Shown here: in pieces, positions 27,784 through 35,400 of the stretch
How positions within the stretch are numbered: position 1 is the stretch's first letter
Layout: each line of letters begins with the position of its first letter
Assembly (NCBI GenBank): GCA_963718745.1
Contig: OY970370.1
Coordinates: 744,001-808,000 of the forward strand
Reading direction: 5' to 3'
Length of the DNA stretch: 64,000 nucleotides
Source of the DNA: Fermentibacter sp963718745 [NCBI: Candidatus Fermentibacterota bacterium]
GTDB taxonomy: Bacteria > Fermentibacterota > Fermentibacteria > Fermentibacterales
Program-made: the position numbers and the translations under genes
The notes under the pieces: model-generated
What the model saw: only the letters and a program-made list of their open reading frames with translations
What the model was told of the DNA's origin: nothing
Database searches by the model: none

Positions 27784-27789
27784 GGTTTT

Positions 27790-27865
27790 GCGCCCCTAGC
27801 TCAGCTGGTAGAGCAACGGACTCTTAATCCGTAGGTTCCGGGTTCGATCCCCGGGGGGCGTACCA
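27790..27865 (+). tRNA. tRNA-Lys (anticodon CTT)
   Basis: The acceptor GCGCCCC pairs with GGGGCGT (a G1-U72 wobble). The anticodon loop is CTCTTAA (CTT) on stem ACGGA/TCCGT, and the T-loop is TTCGATC. The discriminator is A and CCA is encoded. It lies 6 nt after tRNA-His and is probably co-transcribed. Confidence 0.95.
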
Positions 27866-27871
27866 TATCGG

Positions 27872-27902
27872 GAGCCCCGGCTTGCATGAGCCGGGGCTTC
27901 TC
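27872..27902 (+). terminator. GC-rich hairpin after tRNA-Lys
   Basis: AGCCCCGGCT and AGCCGGGGCT flank a 6-nt loop, followed by TCTCGCTC. It is placed to end the tRNA transcript, but the T tract is weak. A second perfect palindrome (TCATTCCCGCG with its complement) follows at about 27905-27929. Confidence 0.5.
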
Positions 27903-27948
27903 GCTCATTCCCGCGCCCGCGGGAATGAGCAGGCCCGACAGGTCTCGA

Positions 27949-28007
27949 ATCCCGCAAAGCGGGATGAGTCTAGCGGCAGCACGGTCCGCGAAGCGGACCT
28001 GCGAGAG
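27949..28007 (+). repeat. Two-hairpin repeat, copy A
   Basis: Stem 1 is ATCCCGC-aaa-GCGGGAT, a linker reads gagtctagcggcagca, stem 2 is GGTCCGC-gaa-GCGGACC, and the tail is TGCGAGAG. The architecture and tail match copies B-D, while the stem bases differ in pairs. Confidence 0.75.
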
Positions 28008-28037
28008 CTATCAAGCCGGTGACCACATGCACGCACA

Positions 28038-28099
28038 CTCGCAGGTTCACTCCGTGAACCATGCTGTTGTGCTACCTATCAGTTTCGCTTTGCGAAACT
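28038..28099 (-). repeat. Two-hairpin repeat, copy B (inverted)
   Basis: Read on the + strand it starts CTCGCA, then GGTTCAC-tcc-GTGAACC, the linker ATGCTGTTGTGCTACC, and AGTTTCGC-ttt-GCGAAACT. It is the reverse orientation of copy C, with compensatory changes in both stems. Confidence 0.78.
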
Positions 28100-28209
28100 G
28101 AAGTGGCGGACCGCGAGAGGGTCCGAACGTTCTTCATCATCACACAGGCACGCGCACCCGTTCTTGTTCCCGATCTGCCGCGAAGCTATACTTTCAGCCT
28201 CTCAACGGT

Positions 28210-28286
28210 GCGCCCGTAGCTCAGATGGATAGAGCAGCGGACTTCTAATCCGCAGGTCTCGCGTTCGAGTCGCGACGGGCGTGCCA
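28210..28286 (+). tRNA. tRNA-Arg (anticodon TCT)
   Basis: The acceptor GCGCCCG pairs with CGGGCGT (G1-U72). The anticodon loop is CTTCTAA (TCT) on stem GCGGA/TCCGC. The discriminator is G and CCA is encoded. The last nine bases (GGCGTGCCA) recur at 30515-30523 as the start of a long direct repeat. Confidence 0.95.
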
Positions 28287-28461
28287 GATCTCCAGTTCCG
28301 CGAAGCGGAACTGGTTCGTAGCACGACAGCATGGTTCCCGCAGGGAACCTGCGAGAGTGCGTGCAGGATCTGGATCTTCACCAGGATCTGGATCTACACC
28401 ATTAACAGGGGCACTGGTCCAGTTAAGCAGCACAGTGCTCGAACTCTCAGTCTGTAGTTCG
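28278..28461 (+). repeat. 184-bp direct repeat, copy 1 (starts in the tRNA-Arg 3' end)
   Basis: Begins with GGCGTGCCAGATCTCC and runs to TCTGTAGTTCG. It contains two-hairpin copy C, a tandem AGGATCTGGATCT motif and ATTAACAGGGGCACTGG. It is nearly identical to 30515-30699. Confidence 0.88.
28294..28357 (+). repeat. Two-hairpin repeat, copy C
   Basis: AGTTCCGC-gaa-GCGGAACT, the linker ggttcgtagcacgacagcat, GGTTCCC-gca-GGGAACC, and the tail TGCGAGAG. It begins 7 nt after the CCA of tRNA-Arg. Confidence 0.78.
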
Positions 28462-28508
28462 AATCACTGCAGACCATGCTTGAGACCTGGACCATGAAAA
28501 GCTCATAA

Positions 28509-28529
28509 CCTGCCGCGAAACGGCAGGCA
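28509..28529 (-). terminator. Possible terminator of the FG-GAP gene
   Basis: CCTGCCG and CGGCAGG flank a CGAAA loop 10 nt beyond the FG-GAP stop codon on the minus strand. The downstream run GAGCTTTT is only moderately T-rich and starts several bases after the stem. Confidence 0.45.
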
Positions 28530-28539
28530 CGGACTGCCG

Positions 28540-30039
28540 CTAGAGCCTTACCACCCGGAGCGAGGACACCTGCCCATCGACAGCCCCCTGGATCAGGAAG
28601 GTGCCCATGGGGACCTCTTCCCCCGAGCCGTCATGCCCATCCCACAGGAAAGATGATCCTTGCCGGTCAGAGAGGCTGCGGATAAGTCTGCCAGTGAGGT
28701 CGTAGACCATGAGCTGCCCCGGCAGAGCCTCGCCCTCGCAGGTGATCGTGACCGATGAGCTGAAGGGGTTGGCAGAGGGGTGCAGCGATAGCATTCCCGG
28801 GACAGACTCTTCCCCTTCGATGCCTTCCTGAATCGTCTCGTTGGGGATGACGTAGATGCCGGAAGGGTATTCGGTCGAGCCATCGTATCTCGTCACCGCG
28901 ACATCCGTATCGCCGTCCTCGTCGAAGTCGCCACGTGCGGTTTCGAGACCTCCGAAGCCGATCACGAACCACAGCGTCTGAGTGGCATCGAAAGATCCAT
29001 CCCCGAAACCCCGGAGAAACACCGCATCATCAGTCCAGCCGAGCGACGCCCCCAGGTCGAGATGACCGTCCAGGTTGAGGTCTTCGCAGAAGATGTCGAA
29101 GAAGCTGTAACCATCGATATAGCAGTAGTCCGGGTTGACGGAGAAAGTCCCATCGCCCTGGTTCAGGAACACGAACAGGGTCCACGAACCGATACCCTCA
29201 CCTGCGGTCACCGCGACGTCATTCCAGCCGTCCTCGTCGAAGTCACCGCAGCAGGCGTCACCGTCTCCCATGCCGGGTCCGCTGTAGCCTCCGCCCGTGG
29301 TACAAGTACCGAAGGTGCCATCCCCCAGGCCGGGGAAGATTCCGAAAGACTGATGACCAACCAAGATCAGGTCCAGGATTCCGTCGTTGTCGACATCCCC
29401 CGACTCGACACTGATGCACCCAGTACTGGAAGAGGTTAACCCCCAAGATCTCGCGAATATCCCGTCGCCCGCCCCAAGGTACACCTCGACGGAGTCGAAG
29501 GCGGCCAACGCGATGTCGCGGTTGCCATCGGAATCGTAGTCAGCAACGTCCGTGTGATTCGGAAGTACACCGCCGCCGATCAGCATGAGGAATCCGGGCA
29601 CGCCGATCGGCTCGGCGAACTGCCCGTCGCCGACGCTCAGATAGCACTGCGCAGTGTCGCCCGGCATGTAGCCGTCGAAATCCTTGACCAGCACATCGTC
29701 GAGCCCGTCGTTGTCGAAGTCTCCCACCGCCCAGGCCCAGATCTCCTTCGTCGCGACATGATCCAGCGCCTGGAACGTCCCGTCGCCGTTCCCCAGGAAG
29801 ACTTCGAGGTACCCCTCCGTGGTCGACGTGCGTGCGCCGAGCACGAAGTCAGCATGATCGTCCCCGTCGAAGTCGCCTGAGCTGAGGTAGTTGTGAATGA
29901 ACAGTTCTTCCTCGTGCAGGTACATGTAGTTCGCGACGTGGAAGATGAAGTCGGCCTCGGAAACCCCAGCCAGGACGAGGGCTGCGCCCGGCAGTATCGC
30001 TGCCAGTATCACCTGTCGGGCGCCAACCCATTTCGTCAT
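28540..30039 (-). CDS. Secreted FG-GAP/VCBS beta-propeller protein with FlgD-like C-terminal sorting domain
   Basis: 499 aa with a signal peptide (VILAAILPGAALVLAGVSEA). About seven FG-GAP-type repeats carry the calcium-binding DxDxDG loop (GDFDGDDHADFV, GDFDNDGLDDVL, DYDSDGNRDIAL, GDVDNDGILDLI, GDFDEDGWNDVA, DLNLDGHLDLG, GDFDEDGDTDVA), predicting one seven-bladed propeller. The C-terminal ~75 residues (NPFSSSVTITCEG, VYDLTGRLIRSL, WDGHDGSGEEVPMGTFLI) form a FlgD/Por-secretion-like Ig domain, a cell-surface sorting tag in FCB bacteria. The ligand is unknown. The gene is flanked by the two copies of the 184-bp direct repeat. Confidence 0.85.
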   Translation of the reverse strand: MTKWVGARQVILAAILPGAALVLAGVSEADFIFHVANYMYLHEEELFIHNYLSSGDFDGDDHADFVLGARTSTTEGYLEVFLGNGDGTFQALDHVATKEIWAWAVGDFDNDGLDDVLVKDFDGYMPGDTAQCYLSVGDGQFAEPIGVPGFLMLIGGGVLPNHTDVADYDSDGNRDIALAAFDSVEVYLGAGDGIFARSWGLTSSSTGCISVESGDVDNDGILDLILVGHQSFGIFPGLGDGTFGTCTTGGGYSGPGMGDGDACCGDFDEDGWNDVAVTAGEGIGSWTLFVFLNQGDGTFSVNPDYCYIDGYSFFDIFCEDLNLDGHLDLGASLGWTDDAVFLRGFGDGSFDATQTLWFVIGFGGLETARGDFDEDGDTDVAVTRYDGSTEYPSGIYVIPNETIQEGIEGEESVPGMLSLHPSANPFSSSVTITCEGEALPGQLMVYDLTGRLIRSLSDRQGSSFLWDGHDGSGEEVPMGTFLIQGAVDGQVSSLRVVRL

Positions 30040-30194
30040 CTCAGCACTACCACCTTCTGCGTGAACTCCGTGTCACCCTGCTCCACCACAACCATATAGC
30101 AATCCACCGGCAGGAAGTCACCCGCGGAAGGCATTACTACCTGCAGCCCGGTTTCGGCCTCGGCAGGCACCTGCTCCACCGGCTGGATCCTCAT
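30036..30194 (-). pseudogene. Remnant of a C-terminal sorting domain
   Basis: A 52-codon reading frame whose end (LPVDCYMVVVEQGDTEFTQKVVVLR) looks like the last strands of a FlgD-like or type-IX-like sorting domain, with no preceding passenger and a UGA UGA pair in frame just upstream. It ends on the ATGA shared with the FG-GAP start, so it probably is the broken 3' end of a lost neighbour gene. Confidence 0.5.
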
Positions 30195-30514
30195 GATGGC
30201 CGGGCAATCTCTGTATCATCATTATTATCATGACTATAGATCCTCCCTTACGGGAGATGTCTTCCGGGCTCGTCTGGAGATCGACAAGGTCTGGAGATCA
30301 GTAGACGAGGGGTCTGAACCGCTGGAGGTCAGGGATCCCCAGAGGACCACCATATAGATCTAGAGATCCATCTGGTAGAGGATATCTGGGCGGGATCATA
30401 CTCCCCGGGCAATCGAGGGTGGGCGCGACGTCCGACCACCCTATGCCGATTTCCTCTCGATCGAAGCCAATCCCCGTATCCAGGCAAGGCAGGAGTTCGA
30501 ACTAACTTCAATCC

Positions 30515-30699
30515 GGCGTGCCAGATCTCCAGTTCCGCGAGGCGGAACTGGTTCGGTAGCACGACAGCACGGTTCCCGAAGGGAACCTGCGAGAGTGCGT
30601 GCAGGATCTGGATCTTCACCAAGATCTGGATCTACACCATTAACAGGGGCACTGGTCCAGTTAGCAGCACAGCGCTCTCACTCTCAGCCTGTAGTTCGG
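30515..30699 (+). repeat. 184-bp direct repeat, copy 2
   Basis: Starts GGCGTGCCAGATCTCC like the tRNA-Arg tail and matches 28278-28461 with a few substitutions and single-base indels (for example TTCGGTAGC versus TTCGTAGC). Only the last 9 bases of the tRNA are duplicated, so it is not a second tRNA. Confidence 0.88.
30531..30595 (+). repeat. Two-hairpin repeat, copy D
   Basis: AGTTCCGC-gag-GCGGAACT, the linker ggttcggtagcacgacagca, GGTTCCC-gaa-GGGAACC, and the tail TGCGAGAG. The loops differ from copy C while the stems are kept. Confidence 0.78.
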
Positions 30700-31071
30700 A
30701 TCTCCACCATTAACTGGGGCACACCTCTCGTTATCCAAGGGAGTGAACCGCCCCGGTGTTCCGGATTCTCGACATTCATGAGTACGGGGTCGATGCACGG
30801 GCGGGTGCGTTTCGAGCAGCAGGGGGTTCATGCACGCTGCCGGGGCGGCATATCCAGTATCCAGCCATACTGCGCGCGAATGGGGTTGCGAGCATATTTC
30901 CGAGTCGAAAGAGCATAATCGCGTTATCTACAGGCCGGGGACAACCACTGGGATTCCTGGTGCATACATCTACTCACGCATTTCTAGTTCATCTATTTGC
31001 GATCGTCGCACCGCAATCTCCGTCAAGATGTTGGAGCACATGGAGATGTCGATGCATCTGAAGTATCTGAA

Positions 31072-31109
31072 ACCAGGAACCGGCCTAGGAACCGGCCTAC
31101 GGAACCGGC
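31072..31109. repeat. Three tandem 13-bp repeats
   Basis: Three successive copies of GGAACCGGCCTA with one variable base, immediately after the stop of the PQQ-propeller gene. The core AACCGGCCTA is partly palindromic. Confidence 0.7.
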
Positions 31110-32813
31110 CTACGGCAGCAGCAGCAGCAGCTTCAGGGCAGAAGCTCCCTGCCCGGACTCGAATCTGACGAGGTAGCACCCCGGGAAGACACGTCCCCCG
31201 GATCCGTCCAGACCGTCCCAGGACACGGTATGCGTTCCGGCCGGGAGGAATCCGCTCTCCAGCGTGACGACGAGTCGCCCCCCGAGGTCGAACACCTTCA
31301 GGTTCGCATACCCGGATGAGAGCATCTCGAACGAGATGTCGGAAGCCACCGAGAACGGGTTTGGGGCCGCAGCCAGGCTCGGATCGACTCCCGGACCGGG
31401 CTCGATGCCGGTCTGAGTGACCGAAAACTGGATCGTGTCGCCTGCGGCCACCGCGCCGCCGGACCAGGAGTTCACGACCAGCAGCTGGCTATCCCCCACC
31501 TCTGCGAAGAGATCATCCCGGTAGGTCCACTTCAGCCCCGAACCAAAGGCGTAGAGGTTACCATCATGCGCCGGCATGTAGACGATTCCGTCACTGACCG
31601 CAGGAGTACCGGCAAACCATTCTGCTTCGACGGCGTACGTCCACACTGTCTCCCCGGTGGCGCAGTCGAGGGCGATGAGTCTCGCTTCCATGCCGAAATT
31701 CGTCTCGCCGAAGAATACAAGACCGCCTGCAACGCTCGGTGAACCATGTATGCTGAAAGCACGGCTCCATTGGATCTGACCGGTCGATGCATCCACTCGA
31801 ACGAACACTCCGTCCGTACCGGACTGATCCGTTCCTACGAACAGACTCCCATCGTGACAGGCCGGTGTCGCCGTGATCGGATCTTCGAGGGGAGTATCCC
31901 ACATGATCTGCCCCGTCAGGCAGTCAAGGGCAATCAGAGAGCCGCCGAAGGTGCCGATGAAGATGGTGCCGTCGACGATCACCGGTGACGAGTCCCAGAA
32001 TCCCCCATCTACGGTCGTCGACCAGATCACGCCGCCGGTCGAAGCATCCAACGCATAGAGAGGGCTTGGGTCGGCACCGTAACTGGAGGACGTAGGCACG
32101 AACAGGATCCCCTCCCAGATCGCCATGCAGCTTCCTGAGTATCCGGAGAGCCGCTCGGTCCACTCCACCTCTCCCGAACTCGCATCGAAACAGATGATGT
32201 CGCCGAGCTGAGGACTGATGCAGTTCCCGCCATACACCCTGTCATCAAAGACGACGGGAGTGTTTCCGCTTGCATTCGAGGCCCCGCTCGCCCAGAGCCT
32301 GTCTCCGTCGAGAGCATCGAAGCAGTACAATGAATCCCCGCTGTTGGTGAAGAGAAGACCCTCCTTCACCGTCACGGCATCATCCGTGGAACCGACCAGG
32401 TACTTCCAGATGACCTCCCCGGTAGCAGCATCGAGTGCATAGAGCGAATCTGTCCCGTAGTTCGAGGGGTAATAGACGATTCCTTCGACAATCACCGGGT
32501 TGGGGAACTCATGAGTCGTCCCGCATACGGGTGCAATCCACAGGATCGAAGGGTCGATGGGTGCGGGGGATTCCGAGAATCCGGTGTGCAGATCATCACC
32601 CTTGTAGGTGTACCAGTCCGTGTAGAGCCTTGGAACAGGTTGGAACGCTTCCCCGTTGAGCGAGAAGGTCACGGAGTCCGGCAGGACGCCATCATTTTCA
32701 ACCAGCACCCTCAGGGTCAGCCAGTCCCCGGTGTATACGCCCCCGTCCACTGGTTTGAGGATTTCGACATCCACGGCCGACAATGCAGCGAGAAGGGCGA
32801 GGGTTATGCTCAT
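31110..32813 (-). CDS. Secreted PQQ-like beta-propeller protein with FlgD-like C-terminal sorting domain
   Basis: 567 aa from the ATG giving MSITLALLAALSAVD, which follows AAGGAG and starts a signal peptide. After an N-terminal Ig-like segment come about seven PQQ/quinoprotein-type repeats with the D-A-x-T-G-x-x-x-W hallmark (DAATGEVIWKY, DALDGDRLWAS, DASSGEVEWTE, DASTGGVIWST, DCLTGQIMWDT, DASTGQIQWSR, DCATGETVWTY). The C-terminus (NPFSVASDISFEM, VFDLGGRLVVTL, WDGLDGSGGRVFPGCYLVRFESG) is a sorting domain of the same class as in the FG-GAP protein. No cofactor residues can be assigned, so an enzymatic role is unproven. Confidence 0.85.
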   Translation of the reverse strand: MSITLALLAALSAVDVEILKPVDGGVYTGDWLTLRVLVENDGVLPDSVTFSLNGEAFQPVPRLYTDWYTYKGDDLHTGFSESPAPIDPSILWIAPVCGTTHEFPNPVIVEGIVYYPSNYGTDSLYALDAATGEVIWKYLVGSTDDAVTVKEGLLFTNSGDSLYCFDALDGDRLWASGASNASGNTPVVFDDRVYGGNCISPQLGDIICFDASSGEVEWTERLSGYSGSCMAIWEGILFVPTSSSYGADPSPLYALDASTGGVIWSTTVDGGFWDSSPVIVDGTIFIGTFGGSLIALDCLTGQIMWDTPLEDPITATPACHDGSLFVGTDQSGTDGVFVRVDASTGQIQWSRAFSIHGSPSVAGGLVFFGETNFGMEARLIALDCATGETVWTYAVEAEWFAGTPAVSDGIVYMPAHDGNLYAFGSGLKWTYRDDLFAEVGDSQLLVVNSWSGGAVAAGDTIQFSVTQTGIEPGPGVDPSLAAAPNPFSVASDISFEMLSSGYANLKVFDLGGRLVVTLESGFLPAGTHTVSWDGLDGSGGRVFPGCYLVRFESGQGASALKLLLLLP

Positions 32814-33024
32814 GTTCCGCTCCTTCGGCCGGAAACCCGGTTGTCCATGAGCGGAGGCGGCCATATCAGCAGCTCTCCTGGCGCCTCCTTCGAGACAGAA
32901 CCAACGGAATGCTGATTGAGTATGGCCCTAGACTCCGAACAAGTCCACCATACAAGAGAGCGATCATTGATTTCCGCAGATCAGGATGCGCTGAGATGTT
33001 CAGAAGAAGACTACGCAACGATTA

Positions 33025-33054
33025 AGGGGGGCACCCGATCGTGTATGCCCCCCT
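33025..33054 (-). terminator. Hairpin after the LamG-like secreted gene
   Basis: AGGGGGGCA and TGCCCCCCT form a 9-bp GC-rich stem with a 12-nt loop, 14 nt downstream of the stop at 33068. The tail TTAATCG is only weakly T-rich, so this is a plausible but not classical terminator. Confidence 0.5.
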
Positions 33055-33067
33055 CAACACGACTCTG

Positions 33068-34387
33068 TCAGTCCTGCAGTACTACAAATCGTCTGCAATC
33101 ATGATAACCGGGGGCCTCCATCCTGCAGAGATATGTTCCACTGGACAGGTTGTTGATCTGCATGCTGTAATCTCCGGCTGTCATATCCTCGTCAAGGATT
33201 TGATCGACCATTCGTCCCGATATGTCGAACAGATCAATACTTACATGTCCGTCTCCGGGAATGGAGAAATCGACAAGAGCATCACTTCCTGAGGGGTTGG
33301 AGACAGAAAAGAGAGTACCGTCTGACCAGCCCTGTTCTTCTATAGAAACGGAGTACTCCCACCCGATTGAAACCTCTTCAAAGACTGGAGAAACCGCTAC
33401 ATTCTCGGCATCCATCAGGACTCGGTACTGAAAGTACCTGTCAGTACTATCACAGTAATCTCCGAGAGGAATCCCGCTGACTTCCAACTCCTCAGACCAA
33501 CCACCCATGTCTTCAGCATCATCGGAAGCGCGCACCTGCATCGATACGTTCGTCCCCGCCGGTTCTGTGCAGATCCAGGACAGCGAGTACCACTCGACAG
33601 ATCCGTCAGCCTGATACACGTCAAGTATCGACGATGTCAGATAGGCCTCGTCATGGCACGAGCAGACCGCCACATCCTCGAACCAGTTGTCCGAGGGTGT
33701 TCCGTTGCCGTTTGTGACGAACCTTATGTTGTCTGCCGTATTCTGACTGCAGAAAGCAGTGTATTTGAGCTGACCGTCAATGTACAGTTTCGCTGTCATG
33801 TCATCAACGACTACCGAGTAGTCCTTCCAAACCCCACCCTGCCTGTTCTCTATCTGATAGAGGGAGCCATCTACCAGGAAGCATAGCTTCCCCGAGACTT
33901 CCTCCTGCCTCACACCTACAACGACTTGAGCACCATTGTTCAGGGTCAACCATGAGCTGTGCCCGGTGGTGTACTTCCAGGAGAACGACAGGACATAGGT
34001 ATCAGCGCTTTCCGTGAGTATCGATATCGCTTTGGGATCATGCACAGCACTGTTGTCGTCTATGAATCCCACGTTCTCTGTGATACTCCAGTCGGCGTTG
34101 TCAGGATATTCATAGGTATATGTCCCACCGATATCCGGAGTCCCCCAGTTGCTGGGGCAGAACCTATCGAAACTATCGAAGAAGAGAGTGTCCGAACCGA
34201 TGGACAACTCACCCGGCTCCATCCAGTTCATCCACATCGACTCACAGAATTCCTCTCCCCAGGTCAACACTGGCCCTGGAGGCACAGTACCTCCCGACCA
34301 GTCGGACTGAGAAGCAGAGTTCGCAGAGACCTCCCCGGCGAGAAGGGTGGCAAGCACTGCAAATAGCACCACAACATGGATTCTCAT
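33068..34387 (-). CDS. Secreted protein with LamG-like region and type-IX-like C-terminal sorting domain
   Basis: 439 aa from MRIHVVVLFAVLATLLAG, preceded by GGAGGAG. The middle part (FFDSFDRFCPSNWGT, SFSWKYTTGHSSW, VDDMTAKLYIDGQL) has the look of a concanavalin/LamG beta-sandwich. A fibronectin-like stretch follows. The C-terminus (GSDALVDFSIPGDGHVSIDLFDISGRM, NNLSSGTYLCRMEAPGY, FVVLQD) is a clear sorting domain. The base composition looks less GC-rich than its neighbours by eye, a possible sign of transfer. The function is unknown beyond being a surface or released protein. Confidence 0.8.
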   Translation of the reverse strand: MRIHVVVLFAVLATLLAGEVSANSASQSDWSGGTVPPGPVLTWGEEFCESMWMNWMEPGELSIGSDTLFFDSFDRFCPSNWGTPDIGGTYTYEYPDNADWSITENVGFIDDNSAVHDPKAISILTESADTYVLSFSWKYTTGHSSWLTLNNGAQVVVGVRQEEVSGKLCFLVDGSLYQIENRQGGVWKDYSVVVDDMTAKLYIDGQLKYTAFCSQNTADNIRFVTNGNGTPSDNWFEDVAVCSCHDEAYLTSSILDVYQADGSVEWYSLSWICTEPAGTNVSMQVRASDDAEDMGGWSEELEVSGIPLGDYCDSTDRYFQYRVLMDAENVAVSPVFEEVSIGWEYSVSIEEQGWSDGTLFSVSNPSGSDALVDFSIPGDGHVSIDLFDISGRMVDQILDEDMTAGDYSMQINNLSSGTYLCRMEAPGYHDCRRFVVLQD

Positions 34388-34544
34388 GTCTCCTCCAGAC
34401 TGGATTGAGCTATTCTGTCTGTAACATCGAACCGGCTTCCTCCATGGATTGCACACACCCTAAGTTGCATGCGCACAAAGCCTCTATTGACATCTCCATC
34501 GCCAATACCTGCGCAGATTCGGCAGCTTGTATCTCTGAAGAGCA
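34388..34544. other. Spacer between the secreted-protein and signalling genes
   Basis: About 157 bases that are less GC-rich than the surroundings. No gene or strong promoter could be assigned. Confidence 0.4.
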
Positions 34545-35105
34545 TCAGGGCAACCACCGGGAGCCAGAGGCCAGGCTATCAAGCGACGAGTGGTGGAATG
34601 CCATCAGAGCAGCAGCTGCCGCGAGAGTAGGCAGGGTTGCGGCAAGAACCGTCGCCAGGCAGCCCTTCCGGGCAGGTCCCGAACGGGATGCGCTGCCACG
34701 ACCCCTTTGGGGAACAGCGTCGTTAATCACGGACTCCCTGGCAGGCCTGGCGCCTCTCTCACGAACCACCGGCCCGTGTGGGAACACCGTGCTTCCCGGA
34801 CAACCGTTCTCGCAATCCTCGGCGCGATGCCTGAAAGGATCCGGCATGAGCCACTTGAGGATCGCCGGATCGTCCCAGTCGAGAGTCCACTGCTTCGAGA
34901 GCTGGATGCTGTCCCCGGGCTGGATTCGCTGCAGGCCCCGAACCTCGATCCCGTTCAGATAGGTGTGGTTGGCCGACTCGAGATCCTCGAGATACAGGCG
35001 AATCCCCTCCCGGATCAGCCTGGCATGGAACCGCGAGATGTAGCCGCTGTCGGCGACGATGTCATTGTCGCGATCAGAACCGATGGTCAGTGTCTCGCCC
35101 GGCAT
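34545..35105 (-). CDS. FHA-domain protein with C-terminal membrane anchor
   Basis: 186 aa. The N-terminal half is a forkhead-associated phosphothreonine-binding domain: LTIGSDRDNDIVADSGYISRFHARL holds the conserved G-S/R, S-R-x-H core, and NHTYLNGIEV the N-G motif. A basic linker is followed by a TM helix near the C-terminus (CLATVLAATLPTLAAAAALMAF). The start is tight against the domain: the ATG at 35105 follows GGAGAGGAG but omits the first predicted strand. It is the last gene of a group with TIR and TPR-SLOG proteins, suggesting a phospho-dependent adaptor. Confidence 0.8.
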   Translation of the reverse strand: MPGETLTIGSDRDNDIVADSGYISRFHARLIREGIRLYLEDLESANHTYLNGIEVRGLQRIQPGDSIQLSKQWTLDWDDPAILKWLMPDPFRHRAEDCENGCPGSTVFPHGPVVRERGARPARESVINDAVPQRGRGSASRSGPARKGCLATVLAATLPTLAAAAALMAFHHSSLDSLASGSRWLP

Positions 35106-35400
35106 CTCCAGCGTCTCCTCTCCGGGGCGCTTCCGCTGTGTGAATCCACCGGCACCGCTCCTTCCGTGATCCCCGTGGTGAGGTCCATGCGGCCCACCCC
35201 CGTATAGTCTTTGTTAGCAATGAACTAAGATCAGAAGCGAGGGAGGGCAAGGCCATGAATATCATGGTTGTTGCCTGTATTTGTGAATCAGATCAGCACG
35301 TCTTAGATATCACTGAGTTTCGTGATACTTTGTGCATAGTTGTGGACCGATGATCCCGCGCCATCCAGCCGGATGAAGGAAACCGGGCGAGAAGGGGGTG
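35106..35400. other. Intergenic region between the FHA and TPR-SLOG genes
   Basis: 295 bases, moderately AT-rich around 35220-35350. No gene, RNA or convincing hairpin terminator was seen; it probably holds the promoter of the FHA gene. Confidence 0.4.

Larger units (their letters stand above)
30195..31071. other. Gene-poor region with repeats
   Basis: About 880 bases without a convincing gene on either strand. It contains many short AGATC/GATCT-type repeats (30270-30370), the second copy of the 184-bp repeat, and a further ATCTCCACCATTAACTGGGGCAC unit at about 30700-30722. Apparent reading frames here are low-complexity translations of the repeats. Confidence 0.6.

Noticed and set aside
27873-28110. 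CRISPR array
   Set aside because: Palindromic repeats here are irregularly spaced, occur in both orientations and vary in the stems; there are no equal spacers and no cas genes.
27590-28290. tRNA-Sec (selC) near selA/selB
   Set aside because: None of the three tRNAs has a UCA anticodon or the long variable arm; no selC seen in the window.
28245-28433. Small protein ending RRDSNARPAD across tRNA-Arg
   Set aside because: Antisense translation of tRNA-Arg and the adjoining repeat, a well-known type of spurious annotation.
30329-30622. 97-codon open frame on the minus strand
   Set aside because: Translation of the repeat copy; it has no ribosome-binding site and shares its sequence with the frame over copy 1 only because the DNA repeats.
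35074-35265. 63-codon open frame upstream of the FHA gene as its missing N-terminus
   Set aside because: It is in a different frame, has no FHA-like strand, and joining it would not complete the domain in an obvious way.
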